A stretch of DNA of 64,000 nucleotides from Leishmania donovani (taxonomy: Eukaryota; Euglenozoa; Kinetoplastea; Trypanosomatida; Trypanosomatidae). Position numbers and translations under genes: made by a program. This document shows positions 1 to 10,450 of this stretch, in pieces (position 1 is the first letter of the stretch; every line of letters starts with the position of its first letter). Location: positions 161,945 to 225,944 of the forward strand of contig NC_018238.1 in assembly GCF_000227135.1 (NCBI RefSeq). The letters run 5' to 3'. Below the pieces are notes generated by a model that saw only the letters and a program-made list of their open reading frames with translations, had not been told where the DNA came from and did no database searches.

Positions 1-220
1 GCATCGCCGCCGCTCCTCGCCTGATGCCTGTCTGCACCGCGCCGCCTGTCAAAAGCGAGAACTTCGCAAAACGCGAGAGTCGATGCCCGCATGAGAGCTG
101 CCGAAGTGTTGTGGCGACACCTCCATCCGGCGTGTGCACCTCCCGCCCGAAACGCGCACAGGGTATTTTCCCGGCGTGGCTGCGGGGGGTGTGCAGGCGT
201 GGGCGGCGCAGCGGCGCCAT
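1..220 (-). repeat. Dispersed repeat copy, inverted relative to 46.8-47.5 kb
   Basis: Bases 1-220 are the reverse complement of 46827-47049 and of 47318-47537. Apart from the length of one C/G homopolymer I see no difference. Homology stops sharply at 220 and the other end runs off the window. The matching open frame in all copies reflects repeat identity and is not evidence for a gene. The copy belongs to the GC-rich island family described at 46.8-50.2 kb. Confidence 0.85.
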
Positions 221-221
221 G

Positions 222-1957
222 GCGTCGAGGGACAGGGTGAGAGGCGCAGAGCATTTTGAAAAGCATCAGGAGCCGGGAGAGAGAATGATGGCGTCTACAA
301 GGCGAAAGGAGGCAAACAAGAGAGACGGAAAGAAGTATCTACAGCGGAGAAGCTGCCTTTGGGACACGGACAGAGAGACGCCTACGTGTGCGTGCCCAGC
401 GACAACCACGCAGCCGCGTCCGGCTCGCTCGCTCTAACCGCGTTGTCCGCTTTTTCTTTTTCGCTGCGGCACTCCCCTCCCCACCCCTTCCCTCTTGCGA
501 TACGCGCGCCATCACCCCCTGTACGTCCAACGTCAGGAGTGCGAAAAGAACGGAAGAAATAAAGCGTCGACATAACAGCTTAATGTTCCTCAGGCATTAA
601 GTAGTGGGGCAGCGCGGAGGCGTGGGCCCGGTCTCGCCGGTGCTCTCTACCCACTGCGCATGCCGTCTATACACATACACGCACCACCTCCCGAGAGGCT
701 GCGTGTTATTCCCTTTCGCTCAGCCCTCTACGATGCTCGTAGAGCGTGTGGGTTGCGTGCGTGCATCCGAATGCTTCTGCGAACGCTCCGTCTCATTCAA
801 CTCCTCTCCCCCCCCCCTCCCTCCCCGGAAGCTCGAGCCCGCCCCCTTCTCCCCCTTCCATGTCACGATGGAAACAGTCACATGATAGATGGAGAACACC
901 GCAAATAGGCGATCAGAGAAGAAAACAATGCGGAGTGTCCCGCCAGCTGGGCAACTCGACTCGTCCCAATGCGTGCGAGTCTGCGCAAAATGTTGGATGC
1001 CTGGAGTCCAGAAGAAAGCGAAACAGGAGCCATGGGAGGAGCCACGGAAGAGGGTCGCGATCCTGTGCGTCCTCTGCAATCACTCATCAGCATTAAAGCC
1101 GAGCAAAACATTTGAACGTGTGCTTCCACCGCCAAGTAAGTAAAAGAGGGATCGAGATGGCGATGCGTATCCGGCGAGTGAGCCTGCAGCGCATAGCTGG
1201 CGCTCATACATGGATCTCTGCCTCTCTCCCGCAGCCTTCCCCACATTCTATGAGTCAGCAGCGCACCGTGATGAACTACTTTGCGAGTATTGGCAGCTGC
1301 TCAACTCCATGGCTCCCTCTGTGAAGCGGTACCTTCGCGTTCACTCGTTTTGTTGTTGTGCTTTTCACCAGAGTTGCCAGTGCAGGGTTCAGCTCCAGAG
1401 GTACGCACACACACACACTAAAACGAAAGAACCTCTAAGACCACTCCTACTCAAAGACCACACACGCATGCTCCTCGCTTCCGCTTCCTTCTCTGAGATT
1501 CCTTTTTTTTTGTTGTTCTTGACGCTCCCGCTGTCCACACTCATCAACGGCCATATCTGTTGCACGTGCGCCCTTCAATACGTTTGGGTGTGTTGCACTT
1601 CGGCCGTCCATCCAGCGCGCGGCATTCGCTCTAGACCGTTGCCGCTTCATCCCTGCCCGAGATAGGGAAAACAAACCCAAAGGCAGAAGGCAGATATACA
1701 GCGAAGTGCGTGAAGCGAAGAGAAGTCCACCGCGTTCCGGTGAATAAGGAATGACAGCCTCCCCCCCCCTCCGTCCCTTCGTCCTGTTTCTTTACATTTT
1801 CTGCTGCCTCCTGATAACGTTGATGGTTCCAACTTCTTCAGTTTTGTGTTATGGATGATGGCAGCGTGGGTGGGTGGGGTGAAAGCGGATGCCTCTCGCT
1901 CTCACCTCAACGCTCCGCCCACACAAGCACTTACACACATGCGCATGCGGCGCTGCG
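222..1957. other. Non-coding stretch, probable 3' UTR and intergenic
   Basis: No frame here has protein-like composition. The stretch lies 3' of the minus-strand cytochrome b5 gene and contains pyrimidine runs (about 790-860, 1500-1520 and 1760-1800) and a short CA run near 1405. I see no RNA gene. Confidence 0.5.
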
Positions 1958-2386
1958 TCACTTCAACAGATAGAAGAGAAGAGCCAGGATGGCTACCATC
2001 GCCCCGATGAGGACGGGCAGCGGGATAATACCCTCACCACCCTTGTAGCGCCGCAGCTCTTCGCGTTTCGTCTCCGACCACTTTGGGGCCGGGGCTGACG
2101 CCTTCTTTGCGGCCTCCTTGCGCATCTTCGACTCCTCCGGGTCCACGCAGCCGATGATGAAGCTTTTACTTTTGACCAACGCTGTGCTCGAGTGCCCAAT
2201 ACTCTCGAAGCTGTTCGTGATATCCATGCCAGCCATGTCCTTGATGGGGTCGAGGCCGCCAGGGTGCTCCTGCAGCCACTTGCTCACATCCAGCACTTTG
2301 TCGTACATCACCACCCAGCAGTCGTCATCATTCGTGTGCTTCGCGATCTCCTCCCATGAGTACACCCGCAGTTCGCCCTCAGACAT
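1958..2386 (-). CDS. Cytochrome b5, C-terminally membrane anchored
   Basis: This 142-residue protein is a small electron carrier that would pass electrons from an NAD(P)H reductase to lipid desaturases or P450-like enzymes on the ER or outer mitochondrial membrane. The heme domain fills residues 5-82. The HPGG motif gives the first axial histidine (His41), and His65 in the GHSS context gives the second. A charged linker (about 83-118) leads to one hydrophobic segment (120-140) followed by only two residues, so it is a tail-anchored protein facing the cytosol. Length and architecture match microsomal cytochrome b5. The start is the first ATG of the frame and immediately precedes the conserved domain. 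It is the last intact gene of the minus-strand unit in this window. Family assignment is firm; which reductase and acceptor it serves is not visible. Confidence 0.95.
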   Translation of the reverse strand: MSEGELRVYSWEEIAKHTNDDDCWVVMYDKVLDVSKWLQEHPGGLDPIKDMAGMDITNSFESIGHSSTALVKSKSFIIGCVDPEESKMRKEAAKKASAPAPKWSETKREELRRYKGGEGIIPLPVLIGAMVAILALLFYLLK

Positions 2387-4036
2387 GGTGAAGGGAGTCA
2401 GACCAGAAAAAAATTACTTGGATCAACGGTGCGTGTATGTGTCTCTTCAGATGCTCCAAGAACAAGCCAGACCGCGCTCACGGGGCAAGTGAGACAGAGA
2501 CGGATACGAATCAGAAAGAGAGAAACACAGGAGGGTCGCCGAGAGGCAGAAAGTCGAAAAGCAAGCTTGCAAGCACACACACCCAAACACACAAGAGCAG
2601 CTGCAATGCTGCGAAGAAAAGGCGAGCAACAAGAAGGGTACACTAGAGCACAGCAGGAGAAAAACGTTTCGAAAAAAATATATATATAAATAAATATTCG
2701 GCAAAAAGAGACGCCGACTTATTTGGTGTGTTTTTTTCCGTTGCCGTCTGTCCTCCGACCTCTTTCTTGTGCGACGTCTGCACGCGTACGCAGCCAGCTG
2801 CTGTGACGATGGCGGGTAAACGACGGAAGAGGCCCAGAGGAGGAGGCGGGGGTGGTGCAACGACCTGATGATACAAGAAGAACGCACACAAAAAAAAAGA
2901 AATCTAACCAGCAGCGCCAAGGTTGACAACGGAAAAGAGGGGAGGGAAGAGAAGGAAAAGAGGACCCAAGCGAGAGAAAAGCCCAAAGCAAAACTCACGC
3001 ACACACACACACACGCATACAAGAAAATAGAGAGAGTAATGATGATGGATGGATGAGTGGCCGATAATCTGCGCACGCGGATATCCGTGCACACGCGCAC
3101 GCGATTTCACTGCATGCATGCGCCGCAAGTGCCAGAGCAAATACAGCACACAAGCGCACGACGATCAGGACGAGTGGGTGGGAGCAGTGATGAAGGGGAT
3201 GCAGTGAAGAAGCGGTAAGGGGGAAAGCAGAAGAGAGAGGAGGCTTTACGAGTGGGCTTGAGCATTCGCCAGCAGGACGCTCACACAGCAGAGAGAAGGC
3301 AAGCCTGTGTAGCCCCCACACACCCCACCCTCTCCCACACAAGGGACTCACGTGAGAAGCGGCCGCGCCATAAAGCACGCTAAACTCGCCTGCTGTGCGG
3401 CGTGGGCATGCGCCGGAGCGAAGGGGATGAGGTCGGTGCGCAAAGCGCGCTCAACCTCGCTCGCGGTGCAGCATCAGCTATCCTCACCGGCCAACGCCAG
3501 GAGTGCGCAGTGGTGATGTTCTCATCAGCGTGTGTGTGTGTGTGTGTGTGTGTGCTCCTACGTGTCTGCAGGCTCGCTCTACCCTTTCTTTTTTGTCGTT
3601 TACGTCGTTGACGTGGTGCTGTAACGACGAAAAAAGCCCTCAAAGAGCTGATGCGAGACGACGGAGCGCCGACCGTCGACGCGTGCGGGTGTGCCTATAA
3701 CCGTGTCTTTGTAAGCATATCCCACGACCATCCCTCCATCAGCATGAGAAAAAAATGTAAGGTAAAGTCGGTGACCCAGTTTAGGCCCACCCCCGAGAGA
3801 GAGGAAGGTCGAGAAGGAAAAGCGTGCAGGCACATGCACACAAAGACATGTGAGTGCTACCGAATAGCCGCAGCATCCACTTCGCGCGGCATGCGTCCCA
3901 AGAAGCGAAAAGAAAAGATGCAGTCGCCTCCCTCCTTGCCCGCCTCTCGCAGCATCACTTTCTCCGACTCGATCGCTTCCTTTTTATCAGCGCCATTTTT
4001 TCCTCTCCCTCTTCGCCTCATCTCCCCGCACGATGA
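2387..4036. other. Intergenic region with low-complexity runs
   Basis: No gene found. A pyrimidine tract reads on the minus strand just upstream of the cytochrome b5 start (2401-2420) and is the likely trans-splicing signal. An A/T run lies at 2670-2700, CA runs at 2998-3015, and a (GT)n microsatellite at 3530-3554. Confidence 0.5.
3530..3554. repeat. (GT)n microsatellite
   Basis: Twelve and a half GT dinucleotides. Comparable GT/CA runs occur at 12181-12206, 25277-25299, 50623-50646, 59335-59365 and 61604-61624, all outside genes. Confidence 0.95.
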
Positions 4037-4425
4037 GGGGCATCTCCGTGCGTGGCATCTCAGGGTCCACCGCGCACCTTCTCTTTTGGGAGGCCGAGCA
4101 GCCCCCCCCCCCTCCCCCTTCCCTCTCGCTCTATCCTTGCCAGTGCTGAACAGCCCCTGGTGGTGACAGGGCCAAGCATCTATGGCGTAGGGGTGGCCAG
4201 GGCGATGTATCCCCACGGATGCCGGCGGCCGGGCCCTGGATGGCGCTGCGTCGGGGCGACCTGTGACCGTGCACGCGCCTGTGCCGTCCATGTGATGGGC
4301 GGGGTGTGTGCGCGACCCGAGCGTATCCCACGCCCGGCCCTCACGCTGCCTACTGGTGGGTGGGCCCGGGTGCCGCCGCGAGGGATGCACGACGTGGCGA
4401 CCCGCCTGCTGTGCGCGGCTGCGAG
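4037..4425 (+). mobile_element. SIDER-like retroposon copy, 3'-truncated, opposite orientation
   Basis: About 390 bp matching the first two thirds of the ~550 bp repeat seen complete at 30.6 and 19.5 kb. Read on the plus strand it begins at the family 5' end (GGGGCATCTCCGTG) and breaks off at 4425 inside the family sequence. It lacks the distal part and the A-rich tail. It is the only copy of the five whose sense strand is plus, which is antisense to the minus-strand genes around it. It lies about 250 bp downstream of the pseudogene at 4676-5604. Confidence 0.8.
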
Positions 4426-4675
4426 AGCAGGTAGTGCTTCATCCGAGTGCACACAGACAGACACGCGCGGAGCACCTTCAAAGCGGATATGAAAAGGCGT
4501 TAGACGATGAAAAAGAGAATACGATAAAAAATTGTGTGCAACAGGAATGAGTGTCACCGATGACAGTGAAAGCTTGGCAAGTTTACGGGGGTGGGCAAGG
4601 CGTGAACGCACACACCGCCATGGAAGCAAGTGCGTCACGGCCTTTGCCCACCCTTGCACGTCGCTTCGCGTCGCC

Positions 4676-5604
4676 TTAAAGGTCGTGCATCGTGGCATGC
4701 ATACTCTTGGGAAGCTCCCTCAATGCCTTTAGCGAGTCGTACTTGCGCGGGTACTCGTAGGCGCAGCTGATAGGCAATGGCAACGGAAGCGTGTCTGGCT
4801 TGTTCGGGTACATGAAGCACATGTTATGCGTCAGCTGTTGAAGGCCCATTAGCGAGAGGGAGGCGGCACGCTTCTGCGCGAGGTAGTAGGTGTACGAGCC
4901 ATGCCCCGAAGGAGCAGTTCGCGCTCCACAAGGAGTCCACCGCTCTGTAGAGATCGGCATCAGCGAAGAGAATACGATACACCGTCGTGGAAAAGCCGTA
5001 GGAGGCGTTGCTGAGGCCAGTGTAGCCTCTGACCTCACGTGGAAGCATCGTCGTGAGAACTCTCAGCATGCCGAAGTGCGAGCGGAGCTGCGCGGGCACC
5101 GTCGTCGTGTCCCAGCCTGCAAGCACCTGCTCCATGTTCGCCGTGAAGGTGGCCTCAGCGTCCGTCATGTCGCCACGTTAGAGCACTAATAGTGTCCTTG
5201 CGCCTCTCCGAGAACTCGTAGGACCTGGCGTAGTTGTGGAGCTCGCCTTCAGAGAAATCAATCGGAAAGCAGTTCGTCTCGACTGGGTCTGACGCGCTCG
5301 CCAGCGTTCACGCGTTCTCCTTGGCAACATCGATGACCTAGTTCTCGCGGCTGTGGCACTCGCGCATGTTGCCGCCATCACGGTCACTGCCACGCCCTCC
5401 ATGCTCACCCTCATCGCAGCCTCAACGGCCACCGCCGCCGCGACCGCGGCGCATATCATGAGGATCCAAGTGTATCGCCAACGTCGGCTTCTCGAGCAGG
5501 TCTTTTTTAAGGCGGGCAACGGCGGCGAAACGAGAAACGAAGAGAGAGAACACGCGTCCGCTGCGCAACTCGATGTGTAGGAAGAAGAGCGGTCTTGTCA
5601 GCAC
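4676..5604 (-). pseudogene. Frameshifted remnant of a probable type II membrane protein
   Basis: Protein-like sequence continues on the minus strand but changes frame. Around 5519-5340 there is a basic stretch, then a hydrophobic segment (WILMICAAVAAAVAVEA), which looks like a signal anchor. From about 5340 to 5157 a second frame reads VIDVAKENA, then ELHNYARSYEFSERRKDT, with internal stops. From 5168 to about 4920 a third frame carries NMEQVLAGWDTTTVPAQL. From about 4920 to the TAA at 4676 a fourth segment ends with KYDSLKALRELPK. At least two frameshifts plus stop codons make it non-functional unless the assembly is wrong. A signal anchor with a lumenal domain is the layout of Golgi glycosyltransferases of the surface phosphoglycan pathway, but I do not recognise a diagnostic motif, so the family is unknown. 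Confidence 0.6.
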
Positions 5605-6560
5605 GCGGTGCGCGTGTGGTCTCGGCGGCTAAAAGCACCAAGAGAAGCGTGAGAGCGAAAAAGTAATGACGAGGATGGTGAGGTAAGTATACAGGCACGC
5701 AGCTAATGTTGATCAGCGCGCTTACTTTCGGGTTGGAGTTATCAGTGCACGCTGCTTCTGTTCTTGTTATGTCACTGGATGATCACACACGCCAGGGAGT
5801 GGGTCAGCGCTGCGCCGAGGCAAGCGGGAAGGACGGAGAGGGGGGAGGGGGAGTAGATGGAGAGAGAGAACGCATGCGCACATGCACGGGTCTGTTCCTC
5901 TCCCCACTTTGCTTTTCGAATGACCAAAAGTGGAATGGGCAAAGGTCACCCGAAGAAACAAAACAAAAAAAAAAGAAACGGCACGCGTGCACGCATGCTA
6001 TGAGCACAGCTGAAAGTGCTCCCCTGCACGCATGTGTGTCTGTGTGCGTCTGTGTGTGCGTGTGGCCCTTTTTCTTTTCCGCTTGGACGTCGAGTACCTC
6101 GCAGACCAACACGTGTATGTCGATCCTTTACTCGAGCCGCCCTCCTTCCCTCTTGCTGGCTCGTCGATATCTCGCCGCTCAGTGCTGCAGAGACGCGTCA
6201 CGAGAGGCACCGCAAAGAGAAAAGAGGAAGCGGCACCGAGGCTGAACCGAGCGAGACAGAGAGCTGATTAGCGCAGCTATCGGACCTTCCCACCTCATGC
6301 ATGTGCACGCACACGCTCTCTTCCCCTTCCCTCTTTGCCTCGCCCTCGAACGGCAGAAATCGCATCAAGCGCTGCTCTGTGTTGGACGCAGCGTACACAC
6401 ACACACGCACACAGCAACGGGCTCACTCGCTCTCAAGCACACCACCAGTCAAAGGTAATGGCACACCCAGGAAGGAAAAGCGAAAGAATACAGCACAGAG
6501 AAGGCGTAGCGCCTCCAGCACAACCCGGAAGCAGCCCTGAACGACACCGCGCAACGCATC
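5605..6560. other. Intergenic region, Tex-family 3' UTR side
   Basis: No gene found. Contains an A-run (5965-5977), GT-rich sequence (6030-6062) and pyrimidine-rich stretches. It lies 3' of the Tex-family gene and should hold its 3' UTR. Confidence 0.5.
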
Positions 6561-9500
6561 TCAAAATAAGAAGACCGTGTCGCCGCCGTCACCGCCGTCA
6601 CCGCCGGCACCAAGCTGGTCACTGGCATCCCCCGTGTCTACTCTCCGAGCAGTCGGCTTCGACGTCTGCGAAGCGCTTGCAGGCGGTTCCGTGGAGGCGC
6701 CGTTTATGGTGGGACACTTCGGCGACTGCAAGGACAGGGTCGAATTTGGACGAGCGGCAGCAGAAGCAACGACGACATCCTCCACACGCCGCGGCGCGCG
6801 GCGAAAGAGGGCATCCGTCTCTGGCTTCTCCCGGGCTCGCTTCCCCGCCGGAGAGTGGAATAGGTGCTGCCGAGATGTCCGGTTCGCCTGACTGCTCTCC
6901 TCTGCCCTCATCGCACCGGTCGCCGCGGTGCCGTTAGCGCTACCGAGCGCCTCCGCGGCGCGGCGTTTGCGCTCCCGCATCACCCGCGCGGTCAGCGTTG
7001 GCGCCGCTGCTGTCACATCCCCCTCCGCACTGCTCGCCACTGAGCCGTAGATCTGCACGTCGGGTGAAGCTTGGCTGACGAAGCCTCGCCCGTTTCTGCC
7101 GAGAACGTCCTCGGCCTCCAGCCGAAGCCGTCGAGGCGCGGCCGACAGCGCACATCCTTTCCCGCCATCTGCGCTGTCGCCAGAGGCGGCAGGAGCAGCA
7201 GCGCGCACCAAGAGCACCCGCGGACGCTGCAAGTGGTCGAGGCAGTCAAAGCGGATGCACTGGTCCAGGTACATGCCCACCTGCAGCGCATCCACGCCTT
7301 CACCGCGCAAGAGCACAGCGTCGTGCAGGCCGCAGTCAACGAACGCACCAAACATTGTGACGCTCTGCACGACACCGGAGAGCAGTTCGCCGGAACGGAG
7401 ATTCTTCACGTCGTACACGTCGCGGCGCATTAGTCCGGCATGCGGCAGCGAAGCGCGCGGGTCCAAGCCCGGGTGAAGCAGCTCTTGGCGTAACAGCTCC
7501 AGCGTCTCTACGCTGCAAGACAGCTTCTCAGAGGCCAAGCTCGAAAGTTGAGCGGGAGACATGCGCTCCAGCTGCTGGGCGACCTGCTGGCGGATGCGTG
7601 CGTTACCGAGTGCCGTCGCCGCACCATCTGCCGCGTCCCCCGGCTTCTCGGCCATCGCTTCGCCGTCCCCCAGCTGGCCCGCCGTGTACAGCGTCACGAG
7701 ACGCCGCACCAGCGGGTAAGACTCGGGGTGGATACTCGTGTTGTCGAGTGGCTCTGGCGAGTTAGGGAAGCGGAAGAAGCCTGCGATTTGCTCGTAGACG
7801 CTCTCCGTCATGGCCGGCACCCGCCGCAAGTCTTCGCGGCTATGCAGCTTCTTCGCATGGCGCGCCAGCACAATCTGGTCCACAATTCTCTTCTTAATGC
7901 CAGGAACCTTCTCCATGACGTAGCGGTTTGCGCTGGCCGCGTTGACTCCGACCTTGGCAACGCAGGACTCCAGCACGTAGCTCAACTCCCGCATCAGCTC
8001 CTTCTCGTTCACGTCATGCTGGTACATTCCAATGCCCATGCTGCGCACTGGTATCTTTACCAGCTCGCTCAACGGGTCCAGCACGCGACGGCCGATGCTC
8101 ACCGCGCCACGGTACATGACGTCGAGGTTGGGAAACTCCTCCTTCGCAATATCAGACACTGAGTACACACTCGCGCCCGCCTCGCTCACGACGGCGAACT
8201 CCACATCTGTCCACTTCTGCTGCTTGATGAGGTCCGCAATCAAGTCCGTCACGCGGCCAGATGCCGTGCCGTTGCCAATCACGACCTTGTTCAACTTCCT
8301 CGACTCGACCACCTGAATGACGTAGCGCCGCATCTTCTGCTCGTCCATGAGTGTGCAGGTGAAGAAAGTTTCAACTGCGCCGTTCTCGTCCAGCGCCACG
8401 CACTTCACGCCGTTCGCCAAGCCAGGATCCATCGCCAAGATGCGCGAGCGGGAGAGAGGTCGCTGGAGAAGCATGTGCTGCAGGTTGTGCGCAAACACGA
8501 CGATGGCCTCCTGCTCCGCGCTCTTCTTCAAGTCTCGCCGAATCGCAAAGTGCGCCTGTTTAACGAGGTGGTCGTACGCTGCCTGCAAGCCAGCATGCAC
8601 AATCTTCCGTTCATAGCCGAAATCACGAAAGACGTGGGAGTAGGCACCAGCGCTGTCCGCGGTGGGCATGGAAGGCGATGACGACGATAGCAGCCGATTC
8701 AGGGAGGGGTACTGCTCGCGAACGGTGTGCATGAACAACCCGTGGCTCTTCGGGCCTGATATCGTGTCCACCTTTAGCGCGCCCTTGGCCTCGCCGCGCT
8801 GCAGCGCCAGCACAACGTGCGCCGCGACGCGCTGGACTGACCATGACTTGTTGTCGTAGTAGGCGAAGTGCTTGCGCAGCGCTTCGAAGCTCTCCTCATG
8901 CAGCTCCTTCGCGGCCTTCTTGCGTGGCTTCGCCATCAGCGTGGACGACAGGCGCGCCGTGTGACGGCAGTACTCGCCAAGTCGGCGCCGCAGCTCTTCG
9001 CTTCGCTGCACGTCTTCGGCGACAATGGCGGTCAGCAACCGCTCCCCCTCGTCAGTGCGACGCACAAACGCGCTCAGCTCGTCGAGGCGCGCCTTGCAAT
9101 CGGGGTCTTCGGGATTGAAGTGGAGGAGGGCGTCGGCGTACGGCCCTAGCCCGGCAGCGCGTCCGCGCGAGGCAAGGCTTGTTCGACGCTCCTTGTACGG
9201 CTCCCAAGCATCCTCGAGCTGGCTGACGTGCACCATGGACTCGAGAGCCGTCTGGAGCGCCGGCGTCAGCAAGCCTCGACTTTCCAGACTTCGCAGCATG
9301 AACTGGCGGCGGCGGTGCACCTCAGCCACCTCCTTGGCGGTATCCATGACAAGGCGCAACTGCGTCTCGTCCATTCGGCCGGTCTCGCCCTGCCGGTACC
9401 GCGCAAGGAAGGGGATCGTGGCGCCCTCCTTCGCCTGTGTCAGCACAAATCGGACGGCGTTCAGGGGGAGTAGCAGGCGCTCACTTGTTTGCCGGTACGT

Positions 9501-10328
9501 CTCCTCGGGCGACAACTCATACTGCCCACTGTACACCTCCTCCTCCTCGTCTCGGGTGCCATGAGCATCCGTGCCCGAGGCACTGTCGCCACCCTGGTGC
9601 GTCGATGGGCGATGCTTCGCCTCAGTCCCGGAGGCGGAGGAGGTCGATGCAGATGCGCCCACGGTGGCGCTGTCAACGGTGTCAGCCACTGCCTTAGGTG
9701 CAGCAGCAGTGGCCCTTCGAGTGTATTTCCTCTTCCCCGTTGCGGTTGGCGCCCTGAGCGCCGCTGACACCTTCCTGATCCGCTTCGGCGTCCCCCCAAT
9801 GTTGGCGCTGGCTACCATGTCGGTCCCCTCACCACCGTCTGAGGCTTTTGCAGTTTTCAATGCACGACTCAACGCGCCAGAGCCGAGAGAAGTGCGGGTG
9901 GGGCCGAAAATGCTGGAAGATGAGCAGTAGCGAGCACCCGATGCGTAAAATGGAGAAGCGGAGAAAGAGCTACAGAAATGGTGTTGCGGGCGGAGTAGAG
10001 GGGACGTGTGGCGGCCGCGAAGGAAGCCCGTTGCACCTCGGCAAGGGCACCACAAGGAGGCCCGCGAGGAAGGCAGCGACGACGACGACGACGTGGCCGC
10101 TGTGCATCGTAGCGATGATGGCCAGGGAGACACTGACCAAGACCGCCTCAGGGACAGCGTCAGTACACAGCAAGAGCGCAGTGACGACTGCGTTGTGCGA
10201 TATCGGGCCCAGCACATCCGTTGGCTGAGCCTCAGAGCGATCCATCGACTGCGCAGCAGGGGGAGGATGGCTATCCCTGCTCCCCTGCTGATACGGGTGC
10301 CTAAAGCGCGATCGCCACCGCGCTGCAT
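6561..10328 (-). CDS. Tex-family S1 RNA-binding protein, likely mitochondrial
   Basis: A 1255-residue protein of the Tex/YhgF family (nucleic-acid-binding proteins related to Spt6). After a long low-complexity N-terminus, the helical Tex domain starts near 275 (PFLARYRQGETG at about 306-317). A YqgF/RNase H-like domain begins at 628 with LAMDPGLANG (Asp634) and includes SEAGASVYSVS (715-725). A helix-hairpin-helix region follows at 793-850 (VGVNAASANRYV), then an S1 domain at 978-1042 (GVVQSVTMFGAFVDCG). A disordered basic tail follows. Bacterial Tex is about 780 residues, so some 270 N-terminal and 200 C-terminal residues are extra. The first 150 residues are rich in Arg, Ser, Leu and Ala and nearly free of acidic residues, which suggests a mitochondrial presequence (inference). 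The chosen ATG is the first after a probable splice acceptor at 10359-10360. The frame stays open to 10634, but only from a non-ATG codon. Confidence 0.93.
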   Translation of the reverse strand: MQRGGDRALGTRISRGAGIAILPLLRSRWIALRLSQRMCWARYRTTQSSLRSCCVLTLSLRRSWSVSPWPSSLRCTAATSSSSSLPSSRASLWCPCRGATGFLRGRHTSPLLRPQHHFCSSFSASPFYASGARYCSSSSIFGPTRTSLGSGALSRALKTAKASDGGEGTDMVASANIGGTPKRIRKVSAALRAPTATGKRKYTRRATAAAPKAVADTVDSATVGASASTSSASGTEAKHRPSTHQGGDSASGTDAHGTRDEEEEVYSGQYELSPEETYRQTSERLLLPLNAVRFVLTQAKEGATIPFLARYRQGETGRMDETQLRLVMDTAKEVAEVHRRRQFMLRSLESRGLLTPALQTALESMVHVSQLEDAWEPYKERRTSLASRGRAAGLGPYADALLHFNPEDPDCKARLDELSAFVRRTDEGERLLTAIVAEDVQRSEELRRRLGEYCRHTARLSSTLMAKPRKKAAKELHEESFEALRKHFAYYDNKSWSVQRVAAHVVLALQRGEAKGALKVDTISGPKSHGLFMHTVREQYPSLNRLLSSSSPSMPTADSAGAYSHVFRDFGYERKIVHAGLQAAYDHLVKQAHFAIRRDLKKSAEQEAIVVFAHNLQHMLLQRPLSRSRILAMDPGLANGVKCVALDENGAVETFFTCTLMDEQKMRRYVIQVVESRKLNKVVIGNGTASGRVTDLIADLIKQQKWTDVEFAVVSEAGASVYSVSDIAKEEFPNLDVMYRGAVSIGRRVLDPLSELVKIPVRSMGIGMYQHDVNEKELMRELSYVLESCVAKVGVNAASANRYVMEKVPGIKKRIVDQIVLARHAKKLHSREDLRRVPAMTESVYEQIAGFFRFPNSPEPLDNTSIHPESYPLVRRLVTLYTAGQLGDGEAMAEKPGDAADGAATALGNARIRQQVAQQLERMSPAQLSSLASEKLSCSVETLELLRQELLHPGLDPRASLPHAGLMRRDVYDVKNLRSGELLSGVVQSVTMFGAFVDCGLHDAVLLRGEGVDALQVGMYLDQCIRFDCLDHLQRPRVLLVRAAAPAASGDSADGGKGCALSAAPRRLRLEAEDVLGRNGRGFVSQASPDVQIYGSVASSAEGDVTAAAPTLTARVMRERKRRAAEALGSANGTAATGAMRAEESSQANRTSRQHLFHSPAGKRAREKPETDALFRRAPRRVEDVVVASAAARPNSTLSLQSPKCPTINGASTEPPASASQTSKPTARRVDTGDASDQLGAGGDGGDGGDTVFLF

Positions 10329-10358
10329 GACGATACAGTTTTCGTTTTGCGCTCTCGT

Positions 10359-10450
10359 CTGAAGACTCGCTTCCTCACGCACCCACCGGTGCTCCGCCAC
10401 GCGCTTACGAAGCCACACACACACACAGAGAGAGACAGGAAAATTACAAA
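10359..10450 (-). promoter_or_regulatory. Probable trans-splice signal of the Tex-family gene
   Basis: On the minus strand a CT-rich run flanked by GT repeats (about 10450-10410) is followed by a CTTCAG acceptor with its AG at 10360-10359. No ATG occurs between this AG and the chosen start at 10328, giving a 5' UTR of about 30 bases after the spliced leader. Confidence 0.4.
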
